NCBI GenBank assembly: GCA_028292405.1
Contig: JAQGMJ010000067.1
Span: forward strand, 40,880-104,879
Origin: Betaproteobacteria bacterium
GTDB taxonomy: Bacteria > Pseudomonadota > Gammaproteobacteria > Burkholderiales > JAEUOS01
Direction: 5' to 3'
DNA length: 64,000 nucleotides
Made by a program: the position numbers and the translations under genes. Below the pieces are notes generated by a model. It was given only the letters and a program-made list of their open reading frames with translations. It was not told the DNA's origin and did not search any database. Of the stretch, positions 38,681-48,266 are shown one piece after another (the stretch's first letter is position 1; each line of letters begins with the position of its first letter).

Positions 38681-38707
38681 ATTCGGGCAGCCCAGGGCTG
38701 CCCGATC
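38681..38707 (-). terminator. strong hairpin between mlaB and the ABC exporter genes
   Basis: CGGGCAGCC (38684-38692) and GGCTGCCCG (38696-38704) form a 9-bp perfect stem around CAG, with further GAT/ATC pairing outside. No T-tract follows on the minus strand, so it is a possible mRNA end or processing point between mla and the exporter pair. Confidence 0.45.
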
Positions 38708-38737
38708 CGTACCGGCCTATGTGCGTTCACAACAACA

Positions 38738-39001
38738 TCAATTCAAGGCCAGATCTTCGACGCCATACAGGCGGGCGATCCGGTCCAGGTTCCGCGGCGC
38801 GTTTTTCAGCGTTAGCGCGGCGCCGTGGGCGGCCGCGGCACGGCGCCAGGCCAGCACGCAGGCCAGCAGGCTGGAGTCGCATTCGCGCACCGCGCCCAGG
38901 TCCACTTCGGTCTCGCCGCCGGTCACCGCCGCCGTCCCGGCCTTGAGCAGGGTAGCGGCAGTATCGAACAGGCCGGCGCCGGCGGGAACCGCGTAGGCCA
39001 T
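38738..39001 (-). CDS. mlaB: phospholipid transport STAS protein MlaB
   Basis: Cytoplasmic STAS-domain regulator of the MlaFEDB complex. 87 residues, with VDLGAVRECDSSLLACVLAWRRAAAAHG matching the STAS core, including the serine pair, and APRNLDRIARLYGVEDL at the C terminus. It starts 1 base after the mlaC stop. Confidence 0.9.
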   Translation of the reverse strand: MAYAVPAGAGLFDTAATLLKAGTAAVTGGETEVDLGAVRECDSSLLACVLAWRRAAAAHGAALTLKNAPRNLDRIARLYGVEDLALN

Positions 39002-39002
39002 G

Positions 39003-39629
39003 TCAGGACTTCGCCTTGGCCTCGTTGGCGCGATTGAGCGCCGACAGCTTCTTGATCAGGCCGTCGATGCCGCTGTTGGCGATCTCGCTGTTGAACTGGC
39101 CCTTGTAATTCTCCACCAGGCGGAAACCGGCGACGTTCATGTCCACCACTTTCCAGCCGCCATCCATTTTCTCGAGGAAATAGTCGAGCTGGATCGGTTC
39201 GGCGGTGGCGCCCTTGATCACCGAACGCACCACGGCATCGGACTCGCCCTGCTGCCAGCGGATCGGGCGGTATTCGATCACCGTCTCGGGGCGATAGGAA
39301 GAGAGCGCGCCCGAATAGGTGTTGGTCAGCAGCGACTTGAACTCACGGGTCAGCGCCGTTTGTTGCTCAGGCGTCGCCTTGGCCCAGTTGCGGCCGACCG
39401 CGGACTGCGTCATGCGCGCGAAATTCACATAGGGGGCGATCTTGGTGTCGATCAGGACATTGATCTTCTGCCGGTTGCCGGACTGGATATCCTTGTCCGA
39501 CTTGATGGTGGTGGTCACTTCATCCACCGCTTTGCGGATCAGCGCGTCGGGCGCCTCCTGGGCGAGCGCGGCGCCGGCGGCAAAAAAGCCGGCTGCCAGT
39601 ACGGCCACCCGGAAGATCTGTTTCAACAT
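39003..39629 (-). CDS. mlaC: periplasmic phospholipid-binding protein MlaC
   Basis: Shuttles phospholipids between MlaA at the outer membrane and MlaFEDB at the inner membrane. 208 residues: signal peptide MLKQIFRVAVLAAGFFAAGAALAQ, then the MlaC/Ttg2D fold (APYVNFARMTQSAVGRNW, GALSSYRPETVIEYRP, YFLEKMDGGWKVVDMNVAGF, LVENYKGQFN). The start at 39629 places the signal peptide first. Confidence 0.95.
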   Translation of the reverse strand: MLKQIFRVAVLAAGFFAAGAALAQEAPDALIRKAVDEVTTTIKSDKDIQSGNRQKINVLIDTKIAPYVNFARMTQSAVGRNWAKATPEQQTALTREFKSLLTNTYSGALSSYRPETVIEYRPIRWQQGESDAVVRSVIKGATAEPIQLDYFLEKMDGGWKVVDMNVAGFRLVENYKGQFNSEIANSGIDGLIKKLSALNRANEAKAKS

Positions 39630-39665
39630 GGGCAAAGACTGCAAGGGGATTTCTCTTTTCTTTCT

Positions 39666-40571
39666 TTACAGCGAGCTTGCGGCAACGCCGGCCGAAGCCG
39701 ACTTGGCGCCGCGCCGGGCGGCGCTATTTCCGGCCTTAGCCGGTTGCGCCGCCAGCGTGCCGCCGACGCGCTGATTGGCCTGGTCGAACCAGAGTCCGGC
39801 CGGCACCGGGTTGGCGGGTGCGATCGCACCCTTGAAAGCCAGGGGCAGGGGCCCGGCATCGGACTCCTTCTTCGGCTTGGCATCGTTGTTGTCGTCTTCG
39901 ACCATGCCCTGGCGGCGCTGCATGTAGGCGTCGCGCACGAAGCTGTACTTGTCCAGAGCGGCCTCTTCCAGCACATCGCTGGCGGAGATCAGGTCGGCGC
40001 GGATGTTGACAGCGCGCAGCACCACCAATTCATTGCGCAGCGGCACGTAGGGCAGGTTCCAAACCGGGTCGAGATAGGTGGTGAGGAAATAGCCGCCGGC
40101 GTCGCGGAAATTGGACGGCCCGATGATCGGCAGTACAAGATAAGGGCCAGGGGTCACGCCCCACTTGCCGAAGGTCTGGCCGAAATCGCGATTGTGTTTT
40201 TCCATGCCCATTTTCGAGGCGACGTCAAAACAGCCGGCAATGCCGACGGTGGTGTTGACCAGCACGCGGCAGGCGTCGGAGACGGCATCGCCGACCTTGC
40301 CCTGCAGCAGGCTGTTGACCGAGACGAAAATGTCGTTGACGTTGGCGAACACGTTGCCCACGCACTGGCGCGCGGGCTCCGGCACCACCGCCTTGTAGGC
40401 CTTGGCGCCCGGCTTAAAGATCACCTTGTCGAAACCGTCGTTGAAGCTGAACATGGCGCGGTTCATGCCCTCCAGGGGGTCGGCCGGATTGTGGCTGCTG
40501 GCGCAGCCGCCAGCTAAGGCCGCGAACAAAAGCGCCGCCGCCAGATGCCTGAAATTAGTCCACGCTTTCAT
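39666..40571 (-). CDS. mlaA: outer-membrane lipoprotein MlaA (VacJ)
   Basis: Removes mislocalised phospholipids from the outer leaflet. 301 residues: lipoprotein signal with lipobox AGGC (cysteine about residue 23), then the VacJ core (DPLEGMNRAMFSFNDGFDK, VVPEPARQCVGNVFANVND, DFGQTFGKWGVTPGPYLVLP, GGYFLTTYLDP). A long low-complexity alanine-rich tail of about 60 residues extends beyond the domain. The start overlaps the mlaD stop (ATGA). mlaA is embedded in the mla operon here, unlike in E. coli. Confidence 0.95.
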   Translation of the reverse strand: MKAWTNFRHLAAALLFAALAGGCASSHNPADPLEGMNRAMFSFNDGFDKVIFKPGAKAYKAVVPEPARQCVGNVFANVNDIFVSVNSLLQGKVGDAVSDACRVLVNTTVGIAGCFDVASKMGMEKHNRDFGQTFGKWGVTPGPYLVLPIIGPSNFRDAGGYFLTTYLDPVWNLPYVPLRNELVVLRAVNIRADLISASDVLEEAALDKYSFVRDAYMQRRQGMVEDDNNDAKPKKESDAGPLPLAFKGAIAPANPVPAGLWFDQANQRVGGTLAAQPAKAGNSAARRGAKSASAGVAASSL

Positions 40572-41164
40572 TTGCTGTCCTTGTTGTTTTCGCTTTTCGG
40601 TCCGCCCTGGATCCCTGCCGCCGGCGCGCCGATGCCCGGCGGCGCCGTGATGCCCGGCGGTGCGCTGATGCCCGAAGGCGCCGCACCGCTGTCCTTGCTG
40701 TCGCTCTTGCCTTCCGCCGCCTTGCTGAACAAAAACTGGCTGATCAGGTTTTCCAGCACGATCGCCGATTGCGTCGTCTTGATCTTGCCGCCGTCGGCCA
40801 GCTTGGCGTCGTCTCCACCGGGCTCCAGCCCGATGTACTGCTCACCCAGCAAGCCGGATGTCAAAATCTTCGCCGATGTGTCCTTGGGAAAGCTGTAGTT
40901 CCGGTCCATCGCCAGGGTCACTACCGCTTCGTAGGTCTTGTCGTCGAAACCCACCTTGATCACCCGGCCGACCACCACGCCTGCGCTCTTGACCGGCGCC
41001 CTTGTCTTCAGTCCCCCAATGTTATCAAAATTGGCAAGCACTTGATATGTCTCGGAAAAACTGAAAGACAGCAAATTGCCTGCCTTGAGGGCCAAAAGCA
41101 GGACCGCGACCACACCAGCGATCACGAACATTCCCACCCATAAATCAGTCAGTTTACGGTCCAT
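40568..41164 (-). CDS. mlaD: MCE-domain phospholipid transport protein MlaD
   Basis: Membrane-anchored hexameric MCE ring of the MlaFEDB complex. 198 residues: one N-terminal membrane helix (LWVGMFVIAGVVAVLLLALKAG), an MCE domain (about 38-115: YQVLANFDNIGGLKTRAPVKSAGVVVGRV, SGLLGEQYIGLEPGG), then a proline/glycine-rich tail built from APPGIT-like repeats (DNA repeat at 40629-40682). It starts 6 bases after the mlaE stop. Confidence 0.95.
   Translation of the reverse strand: MDRKLTDLWVGMFVIAGVVAVLLLALKAGNLLSFSFSETYQVLANFDNIGGLKTRAPVKSAGVVVGRVIKVGFDDKTYEAVVTLAMDRNYSFPKDTSAKILTSGLLGEQYIGLEPGGDDAKLADGGKIKTTQSAIVLENLISQFLFSKAAEGKSDSKDSGAAPSGISAPPGITAPPGIGAPAAGIQGGPKSENNKDSK
40629..40682 (-). repeat. 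imperfect 18-bp tandem repeat in mlaD
   Basis: About two and a half copies of an 18-base unit (coding A-P-P-G-I-T/G) encode the C-terminal tail of MlaD. Copies differ mostly at third positions. The frame is preserved, so length changes would only alter tail length. Confidence 0.5.
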
Positions 41165-41170
41165 AAGCCT

Positions 41171-41953
41171 CTATCCCTTGGTAAACATCAGCGCGGTCAG
41201 GATGAAATCCAGGGCCAGCACCGCCAGCGAGGAACTGACCACCGTGCGCGTGGTGGCGCGCGAGACGCCCTCTGGCGTCGGCTGGCTGTCGTAACCCTCG
41301 AAGACGGCAATGAAAGTCACGGCGATACCGAACACAATGCTCTTGATCACGCCGTTGCCGACGTCGTCTATCCAGTCAACGCCGTTCTGCATCTGGCTCC
41401 AGAAAGCGCCCTCGTCCACCCCGATCATCACCACTCCGACAATGTAGCCGCCGAACACGCCGACAGCCGAAAACATCGCCGCCAACAGTGGCATGGAAAC
41501 AACACCTGCCCAGAACCGCGGCGCCAGCACCCGCGCCACCGGCGAAACCGCCATCATTTCCATCGCCGTCAACTGCTCCCCCGCCTTCATCAGGCCGATT
41601 TCAGCCGTAATCGAAGTGCCTGCGCGCCCGGCAAACAGCAACGCCGTGACCACCGGCCCCAGTTCGCGAACCAGCGACAGCGCCACCAGCAGGCCCAGCG
41701 CCTGTTCCGAACCATAGCGCTGCAAAGTGTTATACCCCTGCAATCCGAGCACGAATCCAACGAACAGGCCGGAAACCACGATGATCACCAGCGAATAGTT
41801 GCCGATGAAATGGATTTGCGCGATGGTCAGGCGCAGCCGCGCGAAGGCGGTGCCGGACTGGCGCAGCGTGAGAACGAAAAGACGCGCGAAATATCCGAGC
41901 TTGGCGACGGCGTCGATCACGCCATGGCCGATGCTCCTGGCAAAGGCCCTCAT
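41171..41953 (-). CDS. mlaE: phospholipid transport permease MlaE
   Basis: Permease of the Mla ABC complex. 260 residues with the MlaE domain: [55 protein letters not shown], and later hydrophobic helices. The start overlaps the mlaF stop (ATGA). Confidence 0.96.
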   Translation of the reverse strand: MRAFARSIGHGVIDAVAKLGYFARLFVLTLRQSGTAFARLRLTIAQIHFIGNYSLVIIVVSGLFVGFVLGLQGYNTLQRYGSEQALGLLVALSLVRELGPVVTALLFAGRAGTSITAEIGLMKAGEQLTAMEMMAVSPVARVLAPRFWAGVVSMPLLAAMFSAVGVFGGYIVGVVMIGVDEGAFWSQMQNGVDWIDDVGNGVIKSIVFGIAVTFIAVFEGYDSQPTPEGVSRATTRTVVSSSLAVLALDFILTALMFTKG

Positions 41954-42795
41954 TTCGCCAGCCCCAGGTCGGCGGCGTAATCCGGCGCCGGGTAGTGGAA
42001 GCGCACCGGGCCGTCCGGGCTGCCGGCGACGAATTGCTGCACGTAGGGCATGGTCGAGGCGCGGATTTCATCCGGCGTGCCCTGGGCGACGATCTTGCCC
42101 TCGGCGAGGAAATAGACATAGTCGACGATCGCCAGCGACTCTTCGACGTCATGGGTGACGATGATCGACGCCGCACCCAGCGCCGCGCCCAGGCTGCGGA
42201 TCAGGTTTGCCGTGATGCCCAGCGAAATCGGGTCCAGCCCGGCGAAGGGCTCGTCGTACATGATGAGTTGCGGATCGAGCGCGATGGCACGCGCCAATGC
42301 CACCCGCCGCGCCATGCCGCCGGAAATCTCCGAAGGCATCAGGGCGTGCGCGCCGCGCAGGCCGACGGCATTTAGCTTCATCAGCACCAGGTCGCGGATC
42401 GCAGCCTCGGGCAGGTCGGTATGTTCGCGCAAGGGAAAGGCGACGTTCTCAAACACGCTCATGTCGGTGAACAGGGCGCCGAACTGGAACAGCATGCCCA
42501 TGCGCCGACGCAGAGCAAATAGTTCCCCGTGCTTGAGCGCATGGACATTGCGTCCATCGACCATGACCGTGCCGGCCTGCGGCTTCACTTGCCCTCCGAG
42601 CAGGCGCAGGATGGTGGTCTTGCCCGAGCCCGAGCCGCCCATCAGTGCCACCAGTTGCCCGCGCTTGACGCTCAAGTCGACGCCGCTCAATATCTGCCGG
42701 CCGGGGGCACCGGCTAGCGTGGGATAAGCGAAGGAAACGCCTTGCATGGCCACGAAGGGCTGATCGGCGGACGTGGGAGAGTCGGACATAAGCAT
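41950..42795 (-). CDS. mlaF: phospholipid transport ATPase MlaF
   Basis: ATP-binding subunit of the Mla complex. About 281 residues: Walker [15 protein letters not shown], signature [10 protein letters not shown], Walker [16 protein letters not shown] and H-loop [10 protein letters not shown]. Two starts are possible (42795, MLMSDS, or 42789, MSDS) and neither has a clear ribosome-binding site. It is first in the mla operon and divergent from the sigma-54 activator gene (about 160 bases between starts). Confidence 0.94.
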   Translation of the reverse strand: MLMSDSPTSADQPFVAMQGVSFAYPTLAGAPGRQILSGVDLSVKRGQLVALMGGSGSGKTTILRLLGGQVKPQAGTVMVDGRNVHALKHGELFALRRRMGMLFQFGALFTDMSVFENVAFPLREHTDLPEAAIRDLVLMKLNAVGLRGAHALMPSEISGGMARRVALARAIALDPQLIMYDEPFAGLDPISLGITANLIRSLGAALGAASIIVTHDVEESLAIVDYVYFLAEGKIVAQGTPDEIRASTMPYVQQFVAGSPDGPVRFHYPAPDYAADLGLAK

Positions 42796-42956
42796 GGGAG
42801 GGCGGCATTTTAGCAGCATGCCCGGCTTTGAATTGTTGCTGAAATGTTGCGCTGTTGTTGCTGCAATGGAACAAGCAAAGGCCGCCGGTACGCGCGTTAC
42901 GCCACAAAAAGGCGACAATGCGCCTGAATCCGACAAAGGCTTGAAAACCGCCACCC

Positions 42957-44402
42957 ATGCTGAACGGAACGACTAGCCCGCTGCCTTCCCTGATCCTGGT
43001 CGACGACGATCCGCTGATCGTTGACACCCTGTCGGTCATCCTGGGTCAGGAATTCCGGGTCCACTCCGCCGCTTCGCGGGAAACCGCGGTCGACCTGGTG
43101 CGCAGCCTCCCGGAGGCGCCGCCGCTGGCCCTGATCGACCTGGGCCTGCCGCCCAGCCCGCATGAACCGGACGAAGGCTACAAGCTGATCTCGGCCCTGT
43201 TGTCGCACGCGCCGGACATGAAGATCATCGTCCTGTCGGGCCAGTCGGAAGTCGCCGCCGCGCGCCACGCGCGCTCGCTGGGCGCCACCGAATTCGTCCC
43301 CAAACCGGCGCAGCCCTCCCACCTGAAGCAGATTCTCCTCGACGCCCTGAAGGCCAATGCCGCCGAGGTCGAGGCCGCGGCGGGGCCGGCGGCGGCCGGC
43401 AGCCCGCTGGATGCGCTGGTCGGCGTTTCCGAGCCGATGCTCGGCCTGAAAACCCAGATCAGCCTGTACGCCGGCTCGCCCTTTCCGGTGCTGATCGAAG
43501 GCGAATCGGGCAGCGGCAAGGAAGTGGTGGCCTCCTGCCTGCATGCCCTCGGGCCGCGCCGCGGCAAACCCTATCTCGCGCTGAACTGCGCGGCGATCGC
43601 CCCTTCGCTGGTCGAGCCGACCCTGTTCGGCTATGCCCGAGGCGCCTTCACCGGCGCGCAGACCGCCAAGGCAGGCTATTTCGAGGACGCCCAGGACGGC
43701 ACCCTGTTTCTCGACGAAATCGGCGAGCTGCCGCTGGCCCTGCAGGCGAAGTTGCTACGGGTGCTGGAAAACGGCGAATACAACCGCGTCGGCGAAACAG
43801 CTTCGCGCAAGTCGCAGGCGCGGATTTTCGCCGCCACCAACCGCGATCTGCGCAGCGAATCGAAAACCGGCGGCTTTCGCGCCGACCTGTATCACCGCCT
43901 GTCGGTGTTTTCGATCCGCGTGCCGCCCTTGCGCGAACTGGGCGAGGACAAGTTCGCCCTGCTGACGCATTTCCGCAGCCTCTATGCAGCGGCCGCGGGC
44001 ACCCCGCATTTCATCCTGTCGTCGACCGCCGAGCGCCTCTGGCTGGACTACCCCTTCCCGGGCAATGTGCGCGAACTGCGCAACGTGGTGATCCGCCTGG
44101 TGACCAAATTCCCGGGGCGCGAAATCGCCGCGCGCGATCTCGAATCCGAACTCGACTCCGGCGCGGTCCTGCTGTCGGCCAGCACCCAGGAGGGCGACAG
44201 TCTCGACGAGGCGGCGCTGCGCGAGCTGTCGCGCCGCGGCGCCTTCAACCTCGACGACAAGCTCGAAGGCTGGGAGCGCGCCTACATTTCGGCGGCGATG
44301 AAACTGGCCGGCGGCAACGTCAGCCAGGCGGCGCGCCTGCTGGGCATCAACCGCACCACGCTATATAGCCGGATGGCGGCCCTGGAGCGCGCCGAGCACT
44401 GA
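42957..44402 (+). CDS. NtrC-family sigma-54-dependent response regulator
   Basis: Transcription activator of 481 residues. A receiver domain (about 10-135: LVDDDPLIVDTL, acceptor in ALIDLGLPP) is followed by an AAA+ domain (about 150-385) with Walker A GESGSGKE, the sigma-54 contact motif GAFTGA, Walker B GTLFLDEIGEL and arginine fingers. A Fis-type helix-turn-helix lies at the C terminus (GGNVSQAARLLGINRTTLYSRM). It needs RpoN, which is encoded 8 kb away. The convergent histidine kinase (19 bases between stops) is the probable partner. Layout resembles PrsR-type regulators of exopolysaccharide, but no PEP-CTERM genes are seen here. Confidence 0.93.
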   Translation: MLNGTTSPLPSLILVDDDPLIVDTLSVILGQEFRVHSAASRETAVDLVRSLPEAPPLALIDLGLPPSPHEPDEGYKLISALLSHAPDMKIIVLSGQSEVAAARHARSLGATEFVPKPAQPSHLKQILLDALKANAAEVEAAAGPAAAGSPLDALVGVSEPMLGLKTQISLYAGSPFPVLIEGESGSGKEVVASCLHALGPRRGKPYLALNCAAIAPSLVEPTLFGYARGAFTGAQTAKAGYFEDAQDGTLFLDEIGELPLALQAKLLRVLENGEYNRVGETASRKSQARIFAATNRDLRSESKTGGFRADLYHRLSVFSIRVPPLRELGEDKFALLTHFRSLYAAAAGTPHFILSSTAERLWLDYPFPGNVRELRNVVIRLVTKFPGREIAARDLESELDSGAVLLSASTQEGDSLDEAALRELSRRGAFNLDDKLEGWERAYISAAMKLAGGNVSQAARLLGINRTTLYSRMAALERAEH

Positions 44403-44421
44403 AAGGATTGCGGCCAATCCG

Positions 44422-46167
44422 CTAGTCTGAATTGAGCAACTCGAAACGCACGCAGCCTTCCCGGTTTTCCGCCAGGCGCAGGCGGTAGCCCAGCGCGTCG
44501 GCCTGGCGCGCCGCCTGGTACAGGCCGATTCCCAGCCCGCTGCGCGAAGGCAAGGGCCAGTCGAACAGTCGCCCGGCCGCCTCCGCGTCCATCGGCGCGC
44601 CGGTGTCGGTGACGGAAAATTCGATGCGGCCGTTGCGGCAAGCCAGCTCGACGCGGATGTCGATCGCCGGCCCGGCGGCGCGCTTTTGCAGCGCGTTCTG
44701 CAAAAAGTTGTCGGCCACGCTGTCGAACAGGCTTTGCGCGATCGGCAGGTCGGTCTCCAGCGTCGCCTCCTCGAAAGTCACGGGCTCGCGCTCGTAGAGC
44801 CGGCGCAGCACGTTCCACCAGGCCGACAGGCGCAGCAGGCGCTGGCTGTCGGTGGAAGGCTGCTGCAGCTTGTCCAGGGTTTGCGCCAGCCGCTGGGTGA
44901 TCACCGGCAACTGGCGCTGCACCAGTTGCCGCACCTGGGCGTCGTCCTTCACCTCGGCGGCGGCACCGAGGATGCCGTTGAGCGACTGCAGCAGGTTTTT
45001 CACGTCATGCGTAAGCCGGGCGCCGGTCTCGTGCACCGCGCGCAGGTATTGCTGGCTGCGCAGGCGCGCCTCGCGCGCCTTGGCGCCATAGAACTCGGCG
45101 GCGATCTGGATCAGCAGCTTGAAGTGCCACACAAAGGCGGGCGACAGCAGCTCGCGGGTGTAGATCGCCACCTCGATGCGCGCGGTGGAGGCGGCCTGTG
45201 TGGCGGTGTCGATCACCACCATGTGGCGCCCGCCGACCTCGCCGAATTCGCCGGCGAAACCCGGGCCGTTCCAGCGCGCGCCGGCAACAATGGCCAGGCG
45301 GCCGAGGGCGTGCATCGCCTCGCCGAAAAATTTTGCCGGGTCGGTCTCGTCGCGCGACAGTTGCGCCAGGCGGTCGAGCCAACTCTCGTAGGGCAGGCCG
45401 AAGGACAGCAGGTAGCGCGACACCAGGATCGACAGGGTGCCGCCGCCATCCTGACCATGGCCGCCGAAGCGCGACCAGATCCAGTTGAAGGCCAGCAGCA
45501 GCGCCGCCACCACCATCAGGGTGGCGCCCATGCTGGCCAGATAGGAACGCTGCGAAAGTGTGAGCAGCGCCAGGCCGAAAAACACCACCAGCAACAGCAG
45601 GACCACCACCCAGGCGGCGTAGAGCAGGTCGTAGGCGCGCGCGCCCGGCGCCGCTCTTTCCGCCTCTTCGGGCACGGCGCGCCAGGCAAAACCCAGCATC
45701 ACCACCAGGGTCAGGCCGAGCAGGATCTCGATCCAGACATGCGCGGTGGCGCCCAGGGCGCTGACCCGCGCCGCGGGCGCCAGCAACTCCGGCACCACAA
45801 GGGTAAACAACATGACGATCAGGTTGCCCAGGGCCGACAGATAGAACAGGCGCTCCGGACGGGGAGCGAAAGCGGAAGCCAGGCCGGCAATCAGGCCCGA
45901 CAACAGGGCGATCCATACCAGCTTGAGCCAGGGGTCGATCAGGCCGGCCGCCACCAATATGACGGCGAGCAGCAACAGGGTGGCGCGCAGGCGCGGCGGC
46001 TGGCGCAGGTTGATCACCGGCTGCCATAGCAGCACGGCCAGAAGATGCGCACAAAACAGCAGGCGCGCCAGCCAGTCCGACTCCGGCGCCGCCTCCAGCA
46101 GCAGCAGCAAGGCCAGCGCCATCACCAGCGCGAGCTTGCGTTTGCGGAGGGACAGGGTGGTGATCAT
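44422..46167 (-). CDS. membrane sensor histidine kinase
   Basis: 581 residues. The N-terminal half (about 10-235) holds seven or eight hydrophobic helices with short loops; a GAF-like middle region (about 260-370) and a kinase core follow. The H-box is RLTHDVKNLLQSLNG (histidine followed by DVKN, as in PrsK-like kinases), the N-box DNFLQNALQ, and the glycine-rich ATP lid VTDTGAPMD/SGLGIGLYQA. It converges on the NtrC-type regulator, its likely target. The signal is unknown; a membrane-embedded sensor suggests envelope or lipid cues. Confidence 0.88.
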   Translation of the reverse strand: MITTLSLRKRKLALVMALALLLLLEAAPESDWLARLLFCAHLLAVLLWQPVINLRQPPRLRATLLLLAVILVAAGLIDPWLKLVWIALLSGLIAGLASAFAPRPERLFYLSALGNLIVMLFTLVVPELLAPAARVSALGATAHVWIEILLGLTLVVMLGFAWRAVPEEAERAAPGARAYDLLYAAWVVVLLLLVVFFGLALLTLSQRSYLASMGATLMVVAALLLAFNWIWSRFGGHGQDGGGTLSILVSRYLLSFGLPYESWLDRLAQLSRDETDPAKFFGEAMHALGRLAIVAGARWNGPGFAGEFGEVGGRHMVVIDTATQAASTARIEVAIYTRELLSPAFVWHFKLLIQIAAEFYGAKAREARLRSQQYLRAVHETGARLTHDVKNLLQSLNGILGAAAEVKDDAQVRQLVQRQLPVITQRLAQTLDKLQQPSTDSQRLLRLSAWWNVLRRLYEREPVTFEEATLETDLPIAQSLFDSVADNFLQNALQKRAAGPAIDIRVELACRNGRIEFSVTDTGAPMDAEAAGRLFDWPLPSRSGLGIGLYQAARQADALGYRLRLAENREGCVRFELLNSD

Positions 46168-46202
46168 CGGTGGCGCATCATACCTGCCGGTAGGGAAACC
46201 GC

Positions 46203-48173
46203 TCAGCCGCCCAGCAGGCGCGCCTCGGCGCGGGCGATGGTCTCGGGCGTGCCCTTGAGCACCAGCACGTCGCCGGCCTGCAGAACCTGTGCCGGCTCCA
46301 CCACCACGCCGGCCACGCCCTTGCGGCGAAACGCCACCAGCTCTACCCCAAGAGCTTCCAGGCCGGCTTCGCCCAAGGTTTTACCGATGCCGGCGGCGCC
46401 ATCGGTGAGAGGCACCGAATGCAGGCGCAGGTGGTTGCGCTCGGTCAGGTCTTCCTGGGCGTCGGAGGCGCCGTGGAAAAAGCCGCGCAGGATGCCATAG
46501 CGCGACTCGCGCACCGAGCGCACCTGTTGTAAAACCCGGTTCAATGGCACGCCACATAACAACAGCGCGTGGGAGGCCAGCATCAGGCTCGATTCGAGTG
46601 CCTCCGGCACCACCTCGGCGGCGCCGGCGGCCTGCAGACGGTCCATGTCGGCCTCATCGGTCACCCGCACGATTACCGGCAGGCCGGGCCGCGCCTCCTG
46701 TACGTGATGAAGGATCTTCAGCGCCGAGGCGGTGTCGCCATAAGTAATGACCACCGCCTGGGCGCGCATCAGGCCGGCGGCGCTCAAGGACTCGCGCCGC
46801 GCCGCATCGGCATAGACCACCGAGTCGCCGGCGGCGGCGGCCTCGCGGATGCGGTCGGGGTCGAGGTCCAGGGCCATGTACTCGACCCCTTGCGCCTTGA
46901 GCAGCTTGGCCAGGGACTGCCCGTTGCGGCCGTAGCCGCAGATCAGCACGTGGCGCGTATTTTTCATCGTGCGGGTGGCGATTTCGGTCAGCTGCAGCGA
47001 TTTCAGCATCCAGTCGTCGCGGGCGAAGCGGTTGGCGATGCGCTCGCTGTAGGCGATCAGGAAAGGCGCGGCCAGCATCGACAGCAGCATTGCGGCGAGA
47101 ATGGCGCTCATCAGTTGGTCATCGACCAGGTTCAGCCCGCCGGCCTGTGCCAGCAGCACGAACCCGAATTCGCCCGCCTGCGCCAGCGCCAGGCTGGTGC
47201 GAATCGAGGTGCCCAGGGGCCGGCGAAAACCGCGGCTCAAGGCCGCGACCACGCCGAACTTGATGATTACCGGCACGATGGTGAGGAAAATCACCATCGG
47301 AAATTGGTTTACCAGCACGCGCGGGTCGAGCAGCATGCCGATGGTGACGAAAAACAGGCCCAGCAGCACGTCGCGGAAGGGCTTGATGTCTTCTTCCACC
47401 TGGTGCCGGTATTCGGTCTCGGAAATCAGCATGCCGGCGACAAAGGCGCCCAGGGCCAGCGAGAGGCCGGCGTGCTCGGTGATGTAGGCCAGACCCAGGG
47501 TGATGAACAGCAGGTTGAGGACGAACAGCTCGGTGGAGCGGCGCTGCGCCACCACGGTGAGCCAGAGGTGCATCAGCTTCTTGCCGGCGAACAGCAGGAT
47601 GGCCAGCACGAACACTGCCTTGAGCGCCGCCTTGCCCAAGGTCCAGGCGAGGTCGGACGAGCCCTCGGCAAGCGCCGGAATGACGATCAGGAAGGGAACC
47701 ACCGCCAGATCCTGGAACAGCAGGATGGCGACGACGTCGCGGCCATGCTCCGACTCCAGTTCCAGGCGCTCGGTCAGCAGCTTGACGACGATGGCGGTGG
47801 AAGACATCGCCAGGGCGCCGCCCAAGGCCAGGCCGGCCTGCCAGCCCAGGCCCATCAGCATGGCGCCGCCCAGGCCCAGCAAGGTAATCAGGCCGACCTG
47901 GGCGGTGCCCAGGCCGAAAACCGTGCTGCGCATCGCCATCAACTTGGAAAGGTTGAATTCCAGGCCGATCGAAAACATCAGGAAGACGACGCCGAATTCG
48001 CCCAAGTAGCGGGTATCGGGCGTGTCGGGCACGATGCCCAGCGCGTGCGGGCCGATCAGGATGCCGGCGGCCAGATAGCCCAGGATGGGCGGCAAATGCA
48101 GCTTGCGCGCCAGCGCCACCACCCCGACCGCGGCAGCCAAAAAGACCAGAACGATCTCAAGGGTCGATAGCAC
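46203..48173 (-). CDS. CPA2-family K+/H+ antiporter with RCK domains (KefB/YbaL-like)
   Basis: Inner-membrane cation:proton antiporter of 656 residues starting with GTG. The membrane domain (1-385) has about 12 helices with GYLAAGILIGPHALG, FLMFSIGLEFNLSKL, AMSSTAIVVKLL and FQDLAVVPFLIV. An RCK-N nucleotide-binding domain (about 405-520, GYGRNGQSLAKLL) and a TrkA-C domain (about 570-655) follow. This layout fits the Kef/YbaL group. It is divergent from kdsD. Confidence 0.93.
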   Translation of the reverse strand: MLSTLEIVLVFLAAAVGVVALARKLHLPPILGYLAAGILIGPHALGIVPDTPDTRYLGEFGVVFLMFSIGLEFNLSKLMAMRSTVFGLGTAQVGLITLLGLGGAMLMGLGWQAGLALGGALAMSSTAIVVKLLTERLELESEHGRDVVAILLFQDLAVVPFLIVIPALAEGSSDLAWTLGKAALKAVFVLAILLFAGKKLMHLWLTVVAQRRSTELFVLNLLFITLGLAYITEHAGLSLALGAFVAGMLISETEYRHQVEEDIKPFRDVLLGLFFVTIGMLLDPRVLVNQFPMVIFLTIVPVIIKFGVVAALSRGFRRPLGTSIRTSLALAQAGEFGFVLLAQAGGLNLVDDQLMSAILAAMLLSMLAAPFLIAYSERIANRFARDDWMLKSLQLTEIATRTMKNTRHVLICGYGRNGQSLAKLLKAQGVEYMALDLDPDRIREAAAAGDSVVYADAARRESLSAAGLMRAQAVVITYGDTASALKILHHVQEARPGLPVIVRVTDEADMDRLQAAGAAEVVPEALESSLMLASHALLLCGVPLNRVLQQVRSVRESRYGILRGFFHGASDAQEDLTERNHLRLHSVPLTDGAAGIGKTLGEAGLEALGVELVAFRRKGVAGVVVEPAQVLQAGDVLVLKGTPETIARAEARLLGG

Positions 48174-48253
48174 GAGGGGCAGCCCTTAGTTGGTTTACAA
48201 AGTTTGACTGCAAAAGTGATGCCAATACGAGGTCGAACTGCGTTATGGTTTGT

Positions 48254-48259
48254 TATACT
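48254..48259 (+). promoter_or_regulatory. candidate -10 element very close to the kdsD start
   Basis: TATACT ends 7 bases before the kdsD ATG at 48267. If it is used, the transcript would be leaderless or nearly so. A TTGACT at 48204-48209 is too far upstream to pair with it; it has no convincing -10 of its own. Weak evidence. Confidence 0.3.
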
Positions 48260-48266
48260 CGGTGGC

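Noticed and set aside
42957..46167. Calling the regulator/kinase pair PrsR/PrsK of a PEP-CTERM/exosortase system
   Set aside because: No exosortase, PEP-CTERM protein or exopolysaccharide genes are present, and the pair is convergent; only a general resemblance remains.
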